A stretch of DNA of 64,000 nt from NCBI GenBank assembly GCA_900316745.1, contig ONEB01000001.1, positions 179,094-243,093 on the forward strand, read 5' to 3'. How positions within the stretch are numbered: position 1 is the first letter of the stretch; each line of letters begins with the position of its first letter. The position numbers were made by a program, and so were the translations under genes. Below are positions 1 through 9,441 of this stretch, in pieces. This stretch comes from an uncultured Eubacteriales bacterium. Its GTDB lineage: Bacteria; Bacillota; Clostridia; Oscillospirales; Oscillospiraceae. The notes under the pieces are model-generated. The model made no database searches, was not told where the DNA came from, and saw nothing but the letters and a program-made list of their open reading frames with translations.

Positions 1-44
1 AGGGGTTTTTGAGAAAATATTAAATAAATTTGTTTATCATTTTC

Positions 45-73
45 TTGACAATCCTAAACACATCTGCTATAAT
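45..73 (+). promoter_or_regulatory. Sigma-A promoter of the XRE regulator
   Basis: TTGACA at 45-50, a 17-bp spacer and TATAAT at 68-73 preceded by TG (extended -10). The ribosome site AGGAGG follows at 92-97 and the start codon at 106. It probably drives the whole accessory gene string that follows. Confidence 0.85.
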
Positions 74-105
74 CAATACAAGTACATATGTAGGAGGTTT
101 TTCCT

Positions 106-633
106 ATGGCAATCGGTGAAAGGATACGTTTCATCCGCAATCTGCGGGGAATGACGCAGAAATATCTCGGTACACTGGTCGGCTTTCCGGAGAAGACTGC
201 CGATATTCGCATGGCGCAGTATGAAGCTGGATCACGCACCCCGAAGGAGGATCTGACCAAAGCTTTGGCACATGCGCTCGAAGTGTCGCCGCTGGCGCTG
301 GATATTCCCGATATAGACAGTTATCTCGGGCTGATGCATACCCTGTTCGCCCTGGAGGATCGCTATGGCCTGACCATCGAGACCAGAGACGGAGAGGTTG
401 TTTTTCGCATTGATCCCCGGAAGGGGAGGGACGCCGCCCGTGTCTCTGAAATGGTCTATGCATGGGCTCCCGTTGCGGAAAAGTACCGGGCCGGGGAGAT
501 CAGCAAGGAAGAATATGACAAGTGGCGCTATAACTATCCGCAGTACGACGATACGCAGATCTGGGCCAAGGTGCCGTCGCAGGAATTCAGCGACGCTATG
601 GTCAAGGCATTTAAGCGCAAGCTCAAAGAGTGA
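106..633 (+). CDS. XRE-family helix-turn-helix regulator with long C-terminal domain
   Basis: A 175-residue protein. Residues 4-63 match a Cro/CI-type helix-turn-helix, with a recognition region ending in AQYEAGSRTP. The remaining 110 residues are an uncharacterised domain rich in Tyr, Trp and charged residues (for example YNYPQYDDTQIW near 143-154). The ATG at 106 has AGGAGG nine bases upstream and a strong promoter. It is the first gene of a same-strand run of small accessory genes, so it may be a local repressor. Its last 40 codons occur again in pieces at 1666-1736 and 2133-2206, which suggests duplication and replacement at this locus. DNA binding is inferred from the family; the target is unknown. 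Confidence 0.85.
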   Translation: MAIGERIRFIRNLRGMTQKYLGTLVGFPEKTADIRMAQYEAGSRTPKEDLTKALAHALEVSPLALDIPDIDSYLGLMHTLFALEDRYGLTIETRDGEVVFRIDPRKGRDAARVSEMVYAWAPVAEKYRAGEISKEEYDKWRYNYPQYDDTQIWAKVPSQEFSDAMVKAFKRKLKE

Positions 634-660
634 TTACAAACGCCAAATGAGGATGCTTCA

Positions 661-1110
661 ATGAGAAAAACAGAACCTATTGAGCTGACTGTATTGTGCC
701 TGATCGAAGACGGAGATTGGATCCTGCTTCAGAACAGAGCGAAAAACGATTGGCGCGGTTTTGCGCTGCCGGGCGGTCATGTAGAACCGGGAGAGTCCGT
801 TGTTGACGCTGTCATTCGTGAAATGAAGGAAGAAACCGGTTTGACGGTCCTCGCGCCTCGATTGGTCGGGGTGAAGCAGTTTCCCATCGAAAGTGGAAGA
901 AACCTGGTTCTCCTGTTCAAGGCGACTCACTGGACAGGGGAGCTCCGATCCTCGGAAGAGGGTCATATGGAGTGGATCGAATACAGCCGCCTGCCGGAGC
1001 TGCAAACGGTGGACGACTTCGACGAGCTGCTTCGGGTCATCAACAGCCCGGAGCTGACGGAGTTTCAGTATCTGGTTTCCGGTGACGACTGGACGGTGTC
1101 GATTAAATGA
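661..1110 (+). CDS. NUDIX hydrolase
   Basis: 149 residues with a complete Nudix box at residues 39-61 (G-x5-E-x7-RE-x2-EE-x-G-L). These proteins hydrolyse nucleoside diphosphates linked to another group using Mg2+ held by the box glutamates. The N-terminus ELTVLCLIEDGDWILLQNR is the usual first strand pair of MutT/YjhB-like members. The substrate cannot be read from the sequence. It begins 27 bases after the XRE stop, so it is probably cotranscribed. The later Nudix gene at 2218 belongs to a different subfamily but occupies the same position relative to a copy of the XRE 3' end. Confidence 0.88.
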   Translation: MRKTEPIELTVLCLIEDGDWILLQNRAKNDWRGFALPGGHVEPGESVVDAVIREMKEETGLTVLAPRLVGVKQFPIESGRNLVLLFKATHWTGELRSSEEGHMEWIEYSRLPELQTVDDFDELLRVINSPELTEFQYLVSGDDWTVSIK

Positions 1111-1122
1111 GGGGAAGGGACA

Positions 1123-1665
1123 ATGAAAACAGTCATTCTATCGTTCAGCTCAAGAGCTGGCGGAAACTGCGCGCAGATCGGGAAGCTGATCCGCGCCCTG
1201 ACGAGGGACACTGTTTTGTACGATTTTTCAGAGTTTTCTCTGCATCCCTGCGGCGGCTGCGGCTATGAATGCTTCGCTGCGCGGGAGAACTGCCCATATA
1301 TTGATGATTTGGAGTGTGAGATGCTGGAGGCCATCATACACAGTGAAATGACGTATTTCATACTGCCGAATTACTGTGATTATCCCTGTTCCATTTTCTT
1401 CGCATTCAATGAACGCAGCCAATGCTTCTTTCAGGGAAGACCGGAGCTTTTGGATGCTTATCTGAAAGTGCCGAAACGCAGCATCGTTGTCAGCAATACA
1501 AACACGGAGCATTTTGCAGAAGCACTGTCGTATCAGATGGACCGGGAGCCGGAAATCCTGTTTTTGTCCGCGAAAAAGTATGGCAAGGCCAGCATCAAAG
1601 GCGATCTGCTGACAGATGAGAAGGTAATACAAGCAATTACAGCATTTGTGAATACCGCTTCATGA
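1123..1665 (+). CDS. Flavodoxin-fold NADPH-dependent FMN reductase-like protein
   Basis: 180 residues. The N-terminus has a strand followed by SFSSRAGGNC, resembling the FMN phosphate-binding loop of flavodoxin-fold reductases. A cysteine group at residues 43, 46, 50 and 57 (CGGC-x3-C-x6-C) resembles that of iron-sulfur flavoproteins and could bind a metal or cluster. It lies 12 bases after the Nudix gene with a GGGAAGGGA ribosome site, so probably the same transcript. The stop codon at 1663-1665 is directly followed by a relic of the XRE gene. The partner reductant and the substrate are unknown. Confidence 0.7.
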   Translation: MKTVILSFSSRAGGNCAQIGKLIRALTRDTVLYDFSEFSLHPCGGCGYECFAARENCPYIDDLECEMLEAIIHSEMTYFILPNYCDYPCSIFFAFNERSQCFFQGRPELLDAYLKVPKRSIVVSNTNTEHFAEALSYQMDREPEILFLSAKKYGKASIKGDLLTDEKVIQAITAFVNTAS

Positions 1666-1736
1666 CAGCAGGGGCGGATACGACAAGCGGCAATATAACT
1701 ATTCGCAGTACGACGATACACAGATCTGGGCTAAGG
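1666..1736 (+). pseudogene. Relic of the XRE regulator 3' end, part A
   Basis: Bases 1676-1736 align without gaps to 511-571 of the XRE gene with about eight mismatches, and weaker similarity reaches back to about 1666. In the equivalent frame it reads GYDKRQYNYSQYDDTQIWAK against EYDKWRYNYPQYDDTQIWAK. It has no start codon or open frame of its own. The matching sequence stops at the AAGG at 1733-1736 and resumes at about 2133 after the mazG-like insert. Confidence 0.8.
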
Positions 1737-1746
1737 AGAGTAGCAA

Positions 1747-2073
1747 ATGGGAGATTTTACTATTTCTGAAATGAAGGAGATGCAGCAGCATCTCCAGGAA
1801 AAGTATAAGGACAAATGGGAAGGTGTCGCCCCGGAGATTGGGCAGAACAAGCTGCTTTGGATGATCGGGGAGATCGGCGAGGTCATCGACGTAATCAAGC
1901 AGAACGGTTCCGGTCCCATCATGGAGGACCCAGCCATCCGCGCTCACCTTGTGGAGGAAATGGCGGACGTGCTGATGTACTACAACGACATCCTGCTGTG
2001 CTTCGACATCTCCCAAGAGGAATTGAAACAGGCTTATACAGAGAAGTTTCAGCGAAATATGACCCGTTGGTAA
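1747..2073 (+). CDS. MazG-like nucleotide pyrophosphohydrolase
   Basis: 108 residues with the paired acidic helices of the MazG/dUTPase-like all-alpha NTP pyrophosphatases: an E-x-x-E-x-x-D pattern near residues 42-48 (EIGEVID) and a second E-E-x-x-D near 71-75 (EEMAD). The family hydrolyses (d)NTPs to monophosphates with Mg2+. The ribosome site AGGAGA at 1734-1739 lies just inside the boundary between the XRE relic and the insert. The gene sits on a 399-bp segment (about 1737-2132) that interrupts the relic, which suggests cassette-like acquisition. The natural substrate is not evident. Confidence 0.8.
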   Translation: MGDFTISEMKEMQQHLQEKYKDKWEGVAPEIGQNKLLWMIGEIGEVIDVIKQNGSGPIMEDPAIRAHLVEEMADVLMYYNDILLCFDISQEELKQAYTEKFQRNMTRW

Positions 2074-2132
2074 GAGAAAACGCCATGAACGATCACAACA
2101 CACGCATGCGTAAACGATGATCGAGGAAAAGG

Positions 2133-2206
2133 GTTCTTCTCAGGAATTCAGCGACGCTATTGTGAAAGCGTTCAAGAAAAATCCAAAGAATAGTTCAAAC
2201 GGAAAC
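2133..2206 (+). pseudogene. Relic of the XRE regulator 3' end, part B
   Basis: Bases 2141-2206 match 580-645 of the XRE gene, including an identical 18-base core from CAGGAATTC to GACGCTAT, with a one-base deletion near 2180 that puts the relic out of frame. Similarity continues past the XRE stop and almost up to the start codon of the next gene, as it does upstream of the first Nudix gene. It completes the relic begun at 1666-1736. Confidence 0.8.
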
Positions 2207-2217
2207 TTGGGGCTGTT

Positions 2218-2742
2218 ATGGAAAGCAAGGAAATCTGGGATCTGTATAATGAAAACCGAGAACTGACCGGACAGGATCAGATCCGTGGTGAAGAGATTCC
2301 GCAGGGATACTATCATCTGGTTGTTCATGTCTGGATCAGGAACAGTAATGGCAAATTCCTGATCTCGCAACGTAGCGCAGATCGTCCTATGCATCCGCTC
2401 AAATGGGAGTGTGTCGGAGGCTCTGTACTCAAAGGAGAGGACAGCTTGACGGGAGCTCTTCGGGAAACAAAAGAAGAAGTGGGTTTGTCTCTGAAACCTA
2501 AAGACGGGAAGATAGTGCGTTCAACAATTGGCAGAATCGTGAATGGTATCAGATTTTCAGATATTGTTGATGTGTGGCTATTCACGTATGACGGTCCAGT
2601 ATCGTTGGAAGCAGCCACGACAAACGAAGTGGCTCAGAGTTCCTGGCTTGACAAGGAACAGATAAAAGAATTATTCGATAAGGGTGACTTAGTTGATACT
2701 CTCGGATATTTCTTCGAGGAAAAACAGCTCGGTGGAGAATGA
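2218..2742 (+). CDS. NUDIX hydrolase, IPP-isomerase-like subfamily
   Basis: 174 residues with a full Nudix box at residues 68-90 (G-x5-E-x7-RE-x2-EE-x-G-L). The N-terminus (WDLYNENRELTGQ, then QGYYHLVVHVWI) resembles Nudix proteins related to isopentenyl-diphosphate isomerase (YfcD type) rather than MutT. It begins at ATG 2218 with only a weak GGGG ribosome site. It follows the second copy of the XRE 3' end, just as the first Nudix gene follows the intact XRE gene. A strong hairpin terminator at 2778-2820 ends the accessory string. The substrate is unknown. Confidence 0.85.
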   Translation: MESKEIWDLYNENRELTGQDQIRGEEIPQGYYHLVVHVWIRNSNGKFLISQRSADRPMHPLKWECVGGSVLKGEDSLTGALRETKEEVGLSLKPKDGKIVRSTIGRIVNGIRFSDIVDVWLFTYDGPVSLEAATTNEVAQSSWLDKEQIKELFDKGDLVDTLGYFFEEKQLGGE

Positions 2743-2777
2743 AATCATACATTGTATATACTTAGAAAAAAGTGACG

Positions 2778-2820
2778 AAAAAAGAGCTATCTGACTTTCA
2801 CAATCAGACAGCTCTTTTTT
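2778..2820. terminator. Bidirectional rho-independent terminator
   Basis: A 17-base arm at 2778-2794 pairs with 2804-2820 with one mismatch, around a 9-base loop. The outer parts are A6 on the left and T6 on the right, so it can end the accessory operon on the plus strand and guaA on the minus strand. Confidence 0.9.
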
Positions 2821-2829
2821 CGTTATTCG

Positions 2830-2923
2830 ATGGAGTTATTTCAGATGTTGCCAAAACGTTGCCAAACGCCGTTTTGAAAGTTCAGAAATCCAGTATTTAT
2901 GCGGGTTTCCGGCGTTTTTGCGA

Positions 2924-2942
<19 letters not shown>
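2830..2942. other. Possible attachment-site scar at the guaA 3' end
   Basis: A frame open on the plus strand from 2772 to 2969 reads across this stretch into the antisense of the last guaA codons (residues KTLPNAVLKVQKSS, then DYSHSIVAGG). Integrases of elements inserted at guaA often end next to ATTCCCACTCGAT. No integrase gene and no second copy of the guaA end is present in the window, so this is at most one end of an old element. The lower-GC accessory genes on the left fit this idea. Confidence 0.35.
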
Positions 2943-4450
<1,508 letters not shown>

Positions 4451-4490
4451 AGGCAGTCGCTCCTTTATGCTCGATTCAAAGATGTTCTAT

Positions 4491-4519
4491 ATTGTATGCC
4501 TCTATGGCTCATTTTGCAA
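4491..4519 (-). promoter_or_regulatory. Promoter of guaA
   Basis: On the minus strand TTGCAA (4519-4514), a 17-bp spacer and TACAAT (4496-4491), about 40 bases upstream of the GTG start. Confidence 0.7.
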
Positions 4520-4563
4520 GACTTTTCGACCGCCGCACAGCGCGAATTCCGCTCCGTCACGCA

Positions 4564-4592
4564 TTGACTTTGCCCTGTGGATGGGGTATGCT
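4564..4592 (+). promoter_or_regulatory. Promoter of mgtE
   Basis: TTGACT at 4564-4569, a 17-bp spacer and TATGCT at 4587-4592. The leader to the ATG at 4630 is only about 30 bases, too short for an M-box magnesium riboswitch. Confidence 0.75.
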
Positions 4593-4629
4593 GTCATCGA
4601 CAGGTTGTCCGGGAAAGGAGGAGGCAGAA

Positions 4630-6027
4630 ATGGAAAGCAAGGCCATCCGAACGGATTACACAACGCAGATCACCGCGCTGATCCGCAGCAACGACTCCCC
4701 GAAGGCGATGATGCAGCATCTGGAGGACTACCACGCAAACGACATTGCCGACGCGATCGAGACTCTGACGGAGACCGAACGCAGGCGCTTTTTCCGGATC
4801 TGCGCGCCCGACATGCTCGCCGAGGTATTTGAGTACGCGGAGGAGAACGCCGCAGGCAGCTATCTCGGTGAGATGGACATCCGCAAGGCGGCGGACATCA
4901 TCTCACGGCTCGACACGGACACCGCCGTGGACGTGCTGCGCGAGCTGGACAAGGAAAAACGCACGCTCATCATCGACATGGTCGATCCCGACGTGCGCAC
5001 GGAGCTGAAGCTGATCGCCTCGTTCGACGAGGACGAGATCGGCAGCCGCATGACCACAAACTGCATCATCCTGCGCGAGGGCATGACGATCAAGCAGGCG
5101 ATGAACGAGCTGGTGCGGCAGGCGGAGGAAAACGACAACATCTCGACACTCTTTGTCGTGGACGAGACACAGGTGTTCTCCGGCGCGATCGATCTGAAGG
5201 ATCTCATCACCGCGCGCAGCAGCGTGCCGCTGGAGGATCTCATCGCGACTTCTTTCCCCTATGTCTACGCCTCGGAGCAGACAGCGGACTGCCTTGAACG
5301 GCTGAAGGACTATTCCGAAAGCATCGTTCCGGTGCTGGACGACGGCAACCGCCTGCTCGGCGTCATCACGGCGCAGAGCATCATTGAGGTCGTGGACGAG
5401 GAGATGGGCGAGGACTACGCCCGTCTGGCCGGTCTGACCGCCGAAGAGGATCTGAACGAGCCGCTCGGTCAGAGCATGCGCAAGCGCATGCCATGGCTGC
5501 TGGTGCTGCTGGCGCTGGGCATCGTGGTGTCCACGGTCGTCGGCGCATTTGAGACCGTGGTCGCGCAGCTCACGCTCATCATGGCGTTTCAGTCGCTGAT
5601 CCTCGACATGGCGGGCAACGTGGGCACGCAGTCGCTTGCGGTGACCATCCGCGTGCTGACAGACGAGACGCTCACATTCAGGCAGAAGATGCACCTCGTG
5701 CTGAAAGAGACGCGGGTCGGCATGTTCAACGGCCTGCTGCTGGGCGTAGTCTCCTTTGTGCTGATCGGGCTTTACGTCTATCTTTTCAAGCACAAGGATT
5801 TCCTGTTCTCCTTTGCGCTCTCGGGCTGCATCGGGGTCTCGCTGCTCGTTGCGATGCTCATCTCCAGCGCGGTCGGCACCCTGATTCCTCTCTTTTTCAA
5901 GAAGATCAAGGTCGATCCCGCCGTTGCCTCGGGTCCGCTGATCACAACGGTGAACGACCTCGTCGCGGTCGTGATCTACTACGGGCTGAGCTGGCTGCTG
6001 CTGTTGAACGTACTGCATCTGGCATAA
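4630..6027 (+). CDS. mgtE: Magnesium transporter MgtE
   Basis: 465 residues from ATG 4630, chosen because AAAGGAGG lies just upstream; an upstream in-frame extension lacks a ribosome site. Layout is typical of MgtE: an N-terminal superhelical domain (about 15-125), two CBS domains (about 130-255) that sense cytosolic Mg2+, a plug helix, and five membrane helices from about residue 285 to the end. The conserved pore motif AGNVGTQS is present. It should form a homodimeric Mg2+ channel in the cytoplasmic membrane. Monocistronic, with a strong terminator shared with the convergent comM. Confidence 0.95.
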   Translation: MESKAIRTDYTTQITALIRSNDSPKAMMQHLEDYHANDIADAIETLTETERRRFFRICAPDMLAEVFEYAEENAAGSYLGEMDIRKAADIISRLDTDTAVDVLRELDKEKRTLIIDMVDPDVRTELKLIASFDEDEIGSRMTTNCIILREGMTIKQAMNELVRQAEENDNISTLFVVDETQVFSGAIDLKDLITARSSVPLEDLIATSFPYVYASEQTADCLERLKDYSESIVPVLDDGNRLLGVITAQSIIEVVDEEMGEDYARLAGLTAEEDLNEPLGQSMRKRMPWLLVLLALGIVVSTVVGAFETVVAQLTLIMAFQSLILDMAGNVGTQSLAVTIRVLTDETLTFRQKMHLVLKETRVGMFNGLLLGVVSFVLIGLYVYLFKHKDFLFSFALSGCIGVSLLVAMLISSAVGTLIPLFFKKIKVDPAVASGPLITTVNDLVAVVIYYGLSWLLLLNVLHLA

Positions 6028-6039
6028 TGAAAGCATGAA

Positions 6040-6074
6040 AAATCGCCCTTCCCGATAACCGGGAAGGGCGATTT
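6040..6074. terminator. Bidirectional terminator between mgtE and comM
   Basis: A perfect 15-base inverted repeat (6040-6054 and 6060-6074) around a 5-base loop, with A/T-rich outer ends on both sides, lies between convergent genes. Confidence 0.9.
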
Positions 6075-6085
6075 GCTGTTTCGTC

Positions 6086-7600
6086 TTATAACCCCGCGTT
6101 GATGTCATAGGTGCGGTACTGCACCGCCTCGGCGATATGGGTGGGCAGGATATTCTCGCTTCCGGCGAGGTCCGCGATCGTGCGGGCAACGCGGAGAATG
6201 CGGTCGTGGCTGCGGGCGGTGAGCCCCAGGGCGTCAAACGCCTGATGCAGCAGCGCCTCTCCCTGCGCGTCCAGCGCGCAGTAGTCGGCAAGCGCGCGCT
6301 GCCCCATGTGGGCGTTGGTGTCGCTGTCGTTGCCAAAGCGCCTGTGCTGCACTTCCCTGGCCTTGTCCACACGCGCGCGGATGGCGGCGGAGGGCTCGCC
6401 GTTCGGCTTCTCGCGCAGGGATTCGAAGTCCAGCGCGTCCACCTCGATGATCATATCCATACGGTCCAGCAGCGGGCCGGAGATCTTGCGGTGATAGCGG
6501 CGCACCTCCTGCGGCGTGCAGGTGCAGCGCCCGGAGGGGTGCCCGTACCAGCCGCATTTGCAGGGGTTCATGGCGCACACCAGCATAAAGCGGCTGGGGT
6601 ACGTCACAGAGCCGATCGTGCGGGAGATCGTGATAACGCCGTCTTCCAGCGGCTGGCGCATCGTCTCCAGCACATCCTTATGAAACTCCGGCAGCTCATC
6701 GAGAAACAGCACGCCGTTGTGCGCAAGACTCATCTCGCCGGGCTTGAGCGTCGCCCCGCCCGCCATCGCGGCGGCGGAGACGGAGTGATGCGGCGCGCGG
6801 AACGGCCGCTGCTCCACCACGGGCGTGGCGCTGTCCGTGAGACCCATTACGGAATAGATCTCCGTCGTCTGGAGCATTTCGTCGCGCGTCATGGCGGGCA
6901 GAATGCCCGGAAGGCGCTTGGCAAGCATGCTCTTGCCCGCGCCCGGCGGGCCGACAAGCAGGACATTGTGTCCGCCTGCGGCGGCGATCTCCAGCGCGCG
7001 CTTGACATAGAGCTGGGATTTGACCTCGGAAAAATCAAAGGGAAACGCCGTCTCATGGCCGAGCTCCGGCGCCCTGGCGGGGACGAGTCTTCGCTCACCG
7101 TGCAGGTGCTCGACCAGCGCCTTGACATGGTGCACGGGATAGACCGTGAGTCCCTCGGCAAAGGCGGCCTCGGCGGCGTTCTCCGCGGGCACAAAGAGCT
7201 CCGTGACACCCATGCGCACGGCGGCGAGCGCCATCGGCAGCACGCCCGGGACAGGGCGCACCTCACCGCCAAGCGTGACCTCGCCGACGAAGGCGGTCGC
7301 GGCGGGCGGCTGCTTGACGTCTCCCGTGATGCACAGAATGCTCATCAGCACCGGGAGATCATAGACCGAGCCCTCCTTGCGCGTGTCCGCAGGGGCGAGA
7401 TTCACGGTCAGATGGCACACGGGAAAGCGCATGCCGTTATTCTTGATGGCGGAGCGCACGCGGTCGCGCGCCTCCTTCACAGCGGCGTCCGGCAGGCCGA
7501 CGATATCAAAGCGCGGCAGACCGTTCGACGACGAACATTCCACCGTCACCCCGAAGCCGCCGACGCCCTGACAGCCGAGCGATGTGATCCGAGATAGCAT
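6086..7600 (-). CDS. comM: YifB/ComM family Mg-chelatase-like AAA+ ATPase
   Basis: 504 residues. The N-terminal ChlI-like domain (about 20-170) precedes an AAA+ Mg-chelatase domain with Walker A GPPGAGKS at residues 217-224, followed by a C-terminal domain. The zinc-like cysteines of the family (CAMNPCKCGWYG) are present. ComM of other bacteria is a helicase promoting branch migration during natural transformation; that role here is inferred. Start ATG 7600 has AGGAGG upstream. It is the last gene of the minus-strand block, 24 bases after aspS. Confidence 0.93.
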   Translation of the reverse strand: MLSRITSLGCQGVGGFGVTVECSSSNGLPRFDIVGLPDAAVKEARDRVRSAIKNNGMRFPVCHLTVNLAPADTRKEGSVYDLPVLMSILCITGDVKQPPAATAFVGEVTLGGEVRPVPGVLPMALAAVRMGVTELFVPAENAAEAAFAEGLTVYPVHHVKALVEHLHGERRLVPARAPELGHETAFPFDFSEVKSQLYVKRALEIAAAGGHNVLLVGPPGAGKSMLAKRLPGILPAMTRDEMLQTTEIYSVMGLTDSATPVVEQRPFRAPHHSVSAAAMAGGATLKPGEMSLAHNGVLFLDELPEFHKDVLETMRQPLEDGVITISRTIGSVTYPSRFMLVCAMNPCKCGWYGHPSGRCTCTPQEVRRYHRKISGPLLDRMDMIIEVDALDFESLREKPNGEPSAAIRARVDKAREVQHRRFGNDSDTNAHMGQRALADYCALDAQGEALLHQAFDALGLTARSHDRILRVARTIADLAGSENILPTHIAEAVQYRTYDINAGL

Positions 7601-7624
7601 GGTTTCCTCCTGACAGCGTCAGTG

Positions 7625-9406
7625 TTACGCCTCTTCCTCCTGCACGAGGGCGATGTGCAGCTCATCAAGCTGCTTTTGCTCGACAACGCTCGGCGCGCCC
7701 ATCATGACGTCCTGCGCGTTCTTGTTCATCGGGAACGGGATGATCTCGCGGATCGACTCCTCGCCCGCGAGCAGCATAACCATGCGGTCCACGCCCGGGG
7801 CGATGCCCGCGTGCGGGGGCGCGCCGTAGCAGAACGCGTTGTACATGGCGGGGAACTTCGCTTTCACGTCCTCCTCGCCGAGGCGCACCAGCTCGAAGGC
7901 CTTGATCATGATCTCGGGATCATGGTTACGCACAGCGCCGGAACTGAGCTCCACACCGTTGCACACGAGGTCATACTGGAAGGCATAGATGCTCAGCGGG
8001 TCGACCTCGCCGCGCTCGGCCTTCTCCAAAATCTCCAGGCCGCCGTTCGGCATGGAGAACGGGTTGTGGCAGAACTCCAGCTCGCCGGACTCCTCGCCGA
8101 TCTCATACATCGGGAAGTCGACGATCCAGCAGAATTCATAGCGCTCGACGTCCATGTGGCCCGGAACGGTCGTGCCGAGCATCTTTCTGAGGACGCCGGC
8201 GGTCTTCTGCGCGTCGCGCTTCTTGCCCGCCGTGACGCCGACAAAGCAGCCGGGTTTTAAGCCAAGGGCCTCGGTCAGCTCCGCCTGCTTCGGCGCAAGG
8301 AACTTTGCCACGCCGCCCGCGAAGTTGCCCTGCTCGTCCACCTTGAACCAATAGGGCTTCTGACCGGCCTGCACCTCAACGGCGGCGCAGAGCTTGTCCA
8401 CGGCCTTGCGCGCGAGGGCGCAGTCGGTGACGACGATTGCCTTGACGGTATTGCCCGGGGCAAAGGGCGCGAACTCCCCGTTCTCGGCGAGGGCGGTGAT
8501 GTCCTGCACCTCGAGGTCGATGCGCAGGTCGGGCTTGTCCGAGCCGTAGCGATCCATCGCATCGTTGAACGCAATGCGCTTGAACGGCGCTTCGGACGCG
8601 ATGTTGTACTTGCCGTACTTGGCGAAGATCGGCGGGAGCACGTCCTCCAGAACGGCGAAGACGTCGTCCTGATCGGCAAAGGCCATTTCCATGTCCAGCT
8701 GATAGAATTCGCCGGGGCTGCGGTCACCGCGCGCGTCCTCATCGCGGAAGCAGGGCGCGATCTGGAAATAGCGGTCAAAGCCGGAGGTCATCAAAAGCTG
8801 CTTAAACTGCTGCGGCGCCTGCGGCAGGGCGTAGAACTTGCCGGGGTGCTTGCGCGCGGGCACGAGATAGTCGCGCGCGCCCTCGGGGCTGGACGCCGTG
8901 AGGATCGGGGTCGTGATCTCCAGGAAACCGTGGGCGGTCATCGCCTGACGCAGGGCGGCGACGACGTTGCAGCGCAGGATGATATTCTGCTTGACGGCGG
9001 GGTTGCGCAGATCGAGATAGCGGTATTTAAGCCTCAGAGACTCGTCGGCGTCGCGGCTGCGGTTGATCTCAAACGGCAGCTCGTTGTAGAGGCACTTGCC
9101 GAGCACCTCGATCTTGTCGGGCACGACCTCGATATCGCCGGTCGCCTGCTTGGGGTTTTTGCTCGCGCGCTCGCGCACGGTGCCCTCGACGGCGATGGTG
9201 CTCTCCTTGTTCAGGGGCTTTACGACCGCCATCATGTCCTCGGTCTCAATGACGACCTGCGTCGTGCCGTAGAAGTCGCGCACGACGACGAACGCCAGAT
9301 TCTGACCGACCTCGCGGACGTTTTCCATCCAGCCGACGATGCGCACGCGCTCGCCGACGTTTTCGATTCTCAGTTCATTGCAGTTGTGGGTGCGATTCTG
9401 GAACAT
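7625..9406 (-). CDS. aspS: Aspartate--tRNA ligase
   Basis: 593 residues, a normal length for the bacterial class IIb enzyme. An N-terminal anticodon-binding OB fold is followed by the catalytic domain with motif 2 (CFRDEDARGDR) and the bacterial GAD insertion, and motif 3 near the C-terminus (GIAPGVDRMVMLL). Motif 2 continues SPGEFYQLDMEM rather than the commoner QPEFTQLD. It charges tRNA-Asp. Follows hisS by 35 bases, a common synthetase pair, so they are probably cotranscribed. ATG 9406 has GGAAG upstream. Confidence 0.96.
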   Translation of the reverse strand: MFQNRTHNCNELRIENVGERVRIVGWMENVREVGQNLAFVVVRDFYGTTQVVIETEDMMAVVKPLNKESTIAVEGTVRERASKNPKQATGDIEVVPDKIEVLGKCLYNELPFEINRSRDADESLRLKYRYLDLRNPAVKQNIILRCNVVAALRQAMTAHGFLEITTPILTASSPEGARDYLVPARKHPGKFYALPQAPQQFKQLLMTSGFDRYFQIAPCFRDEDARGDRSPGEFYQLDMEMAFADQDDVFAVLEDVLPPIFAKYGKYNIASEAPFKRIAFNDAMDRYGSDKPDLRIDLEVQDITALAENGEFAPFAPGNTVKAIVVTDCALARKAVDKLCAAVEVQAGQKPYWFKVDEQGNFAGGVAKFLAPKQAELTEALGLKPGCFVGVTAGKKRDAQKTAGVLRKMLGTTVPGHMDVERYEFCWIVDFPMYEIGEESGELEFCHNPFSMPNGGLEILEKAERGEVDPLSIYAFQYDLVCNGVELSSGAVRNHDPEIMIKAFELVRLGEEDVKAKFPAMYNAFCYGAPPHAGIAPGVDRMVMLLAGEESIREIIPFPMNKNAQDVMMGAPSVVEQKQLDELHIALVQEEEA

Positions 9407-9441
9407 GGTGATACTTCCTTTATGTATGGTCTTTGATTTCT

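Noticed and set aside
4593-4629. Magnesium riboswitch upstream of mgtE
   Set aside because: The leader after the consensus promoter is about 30 bases, too short for an M-box.
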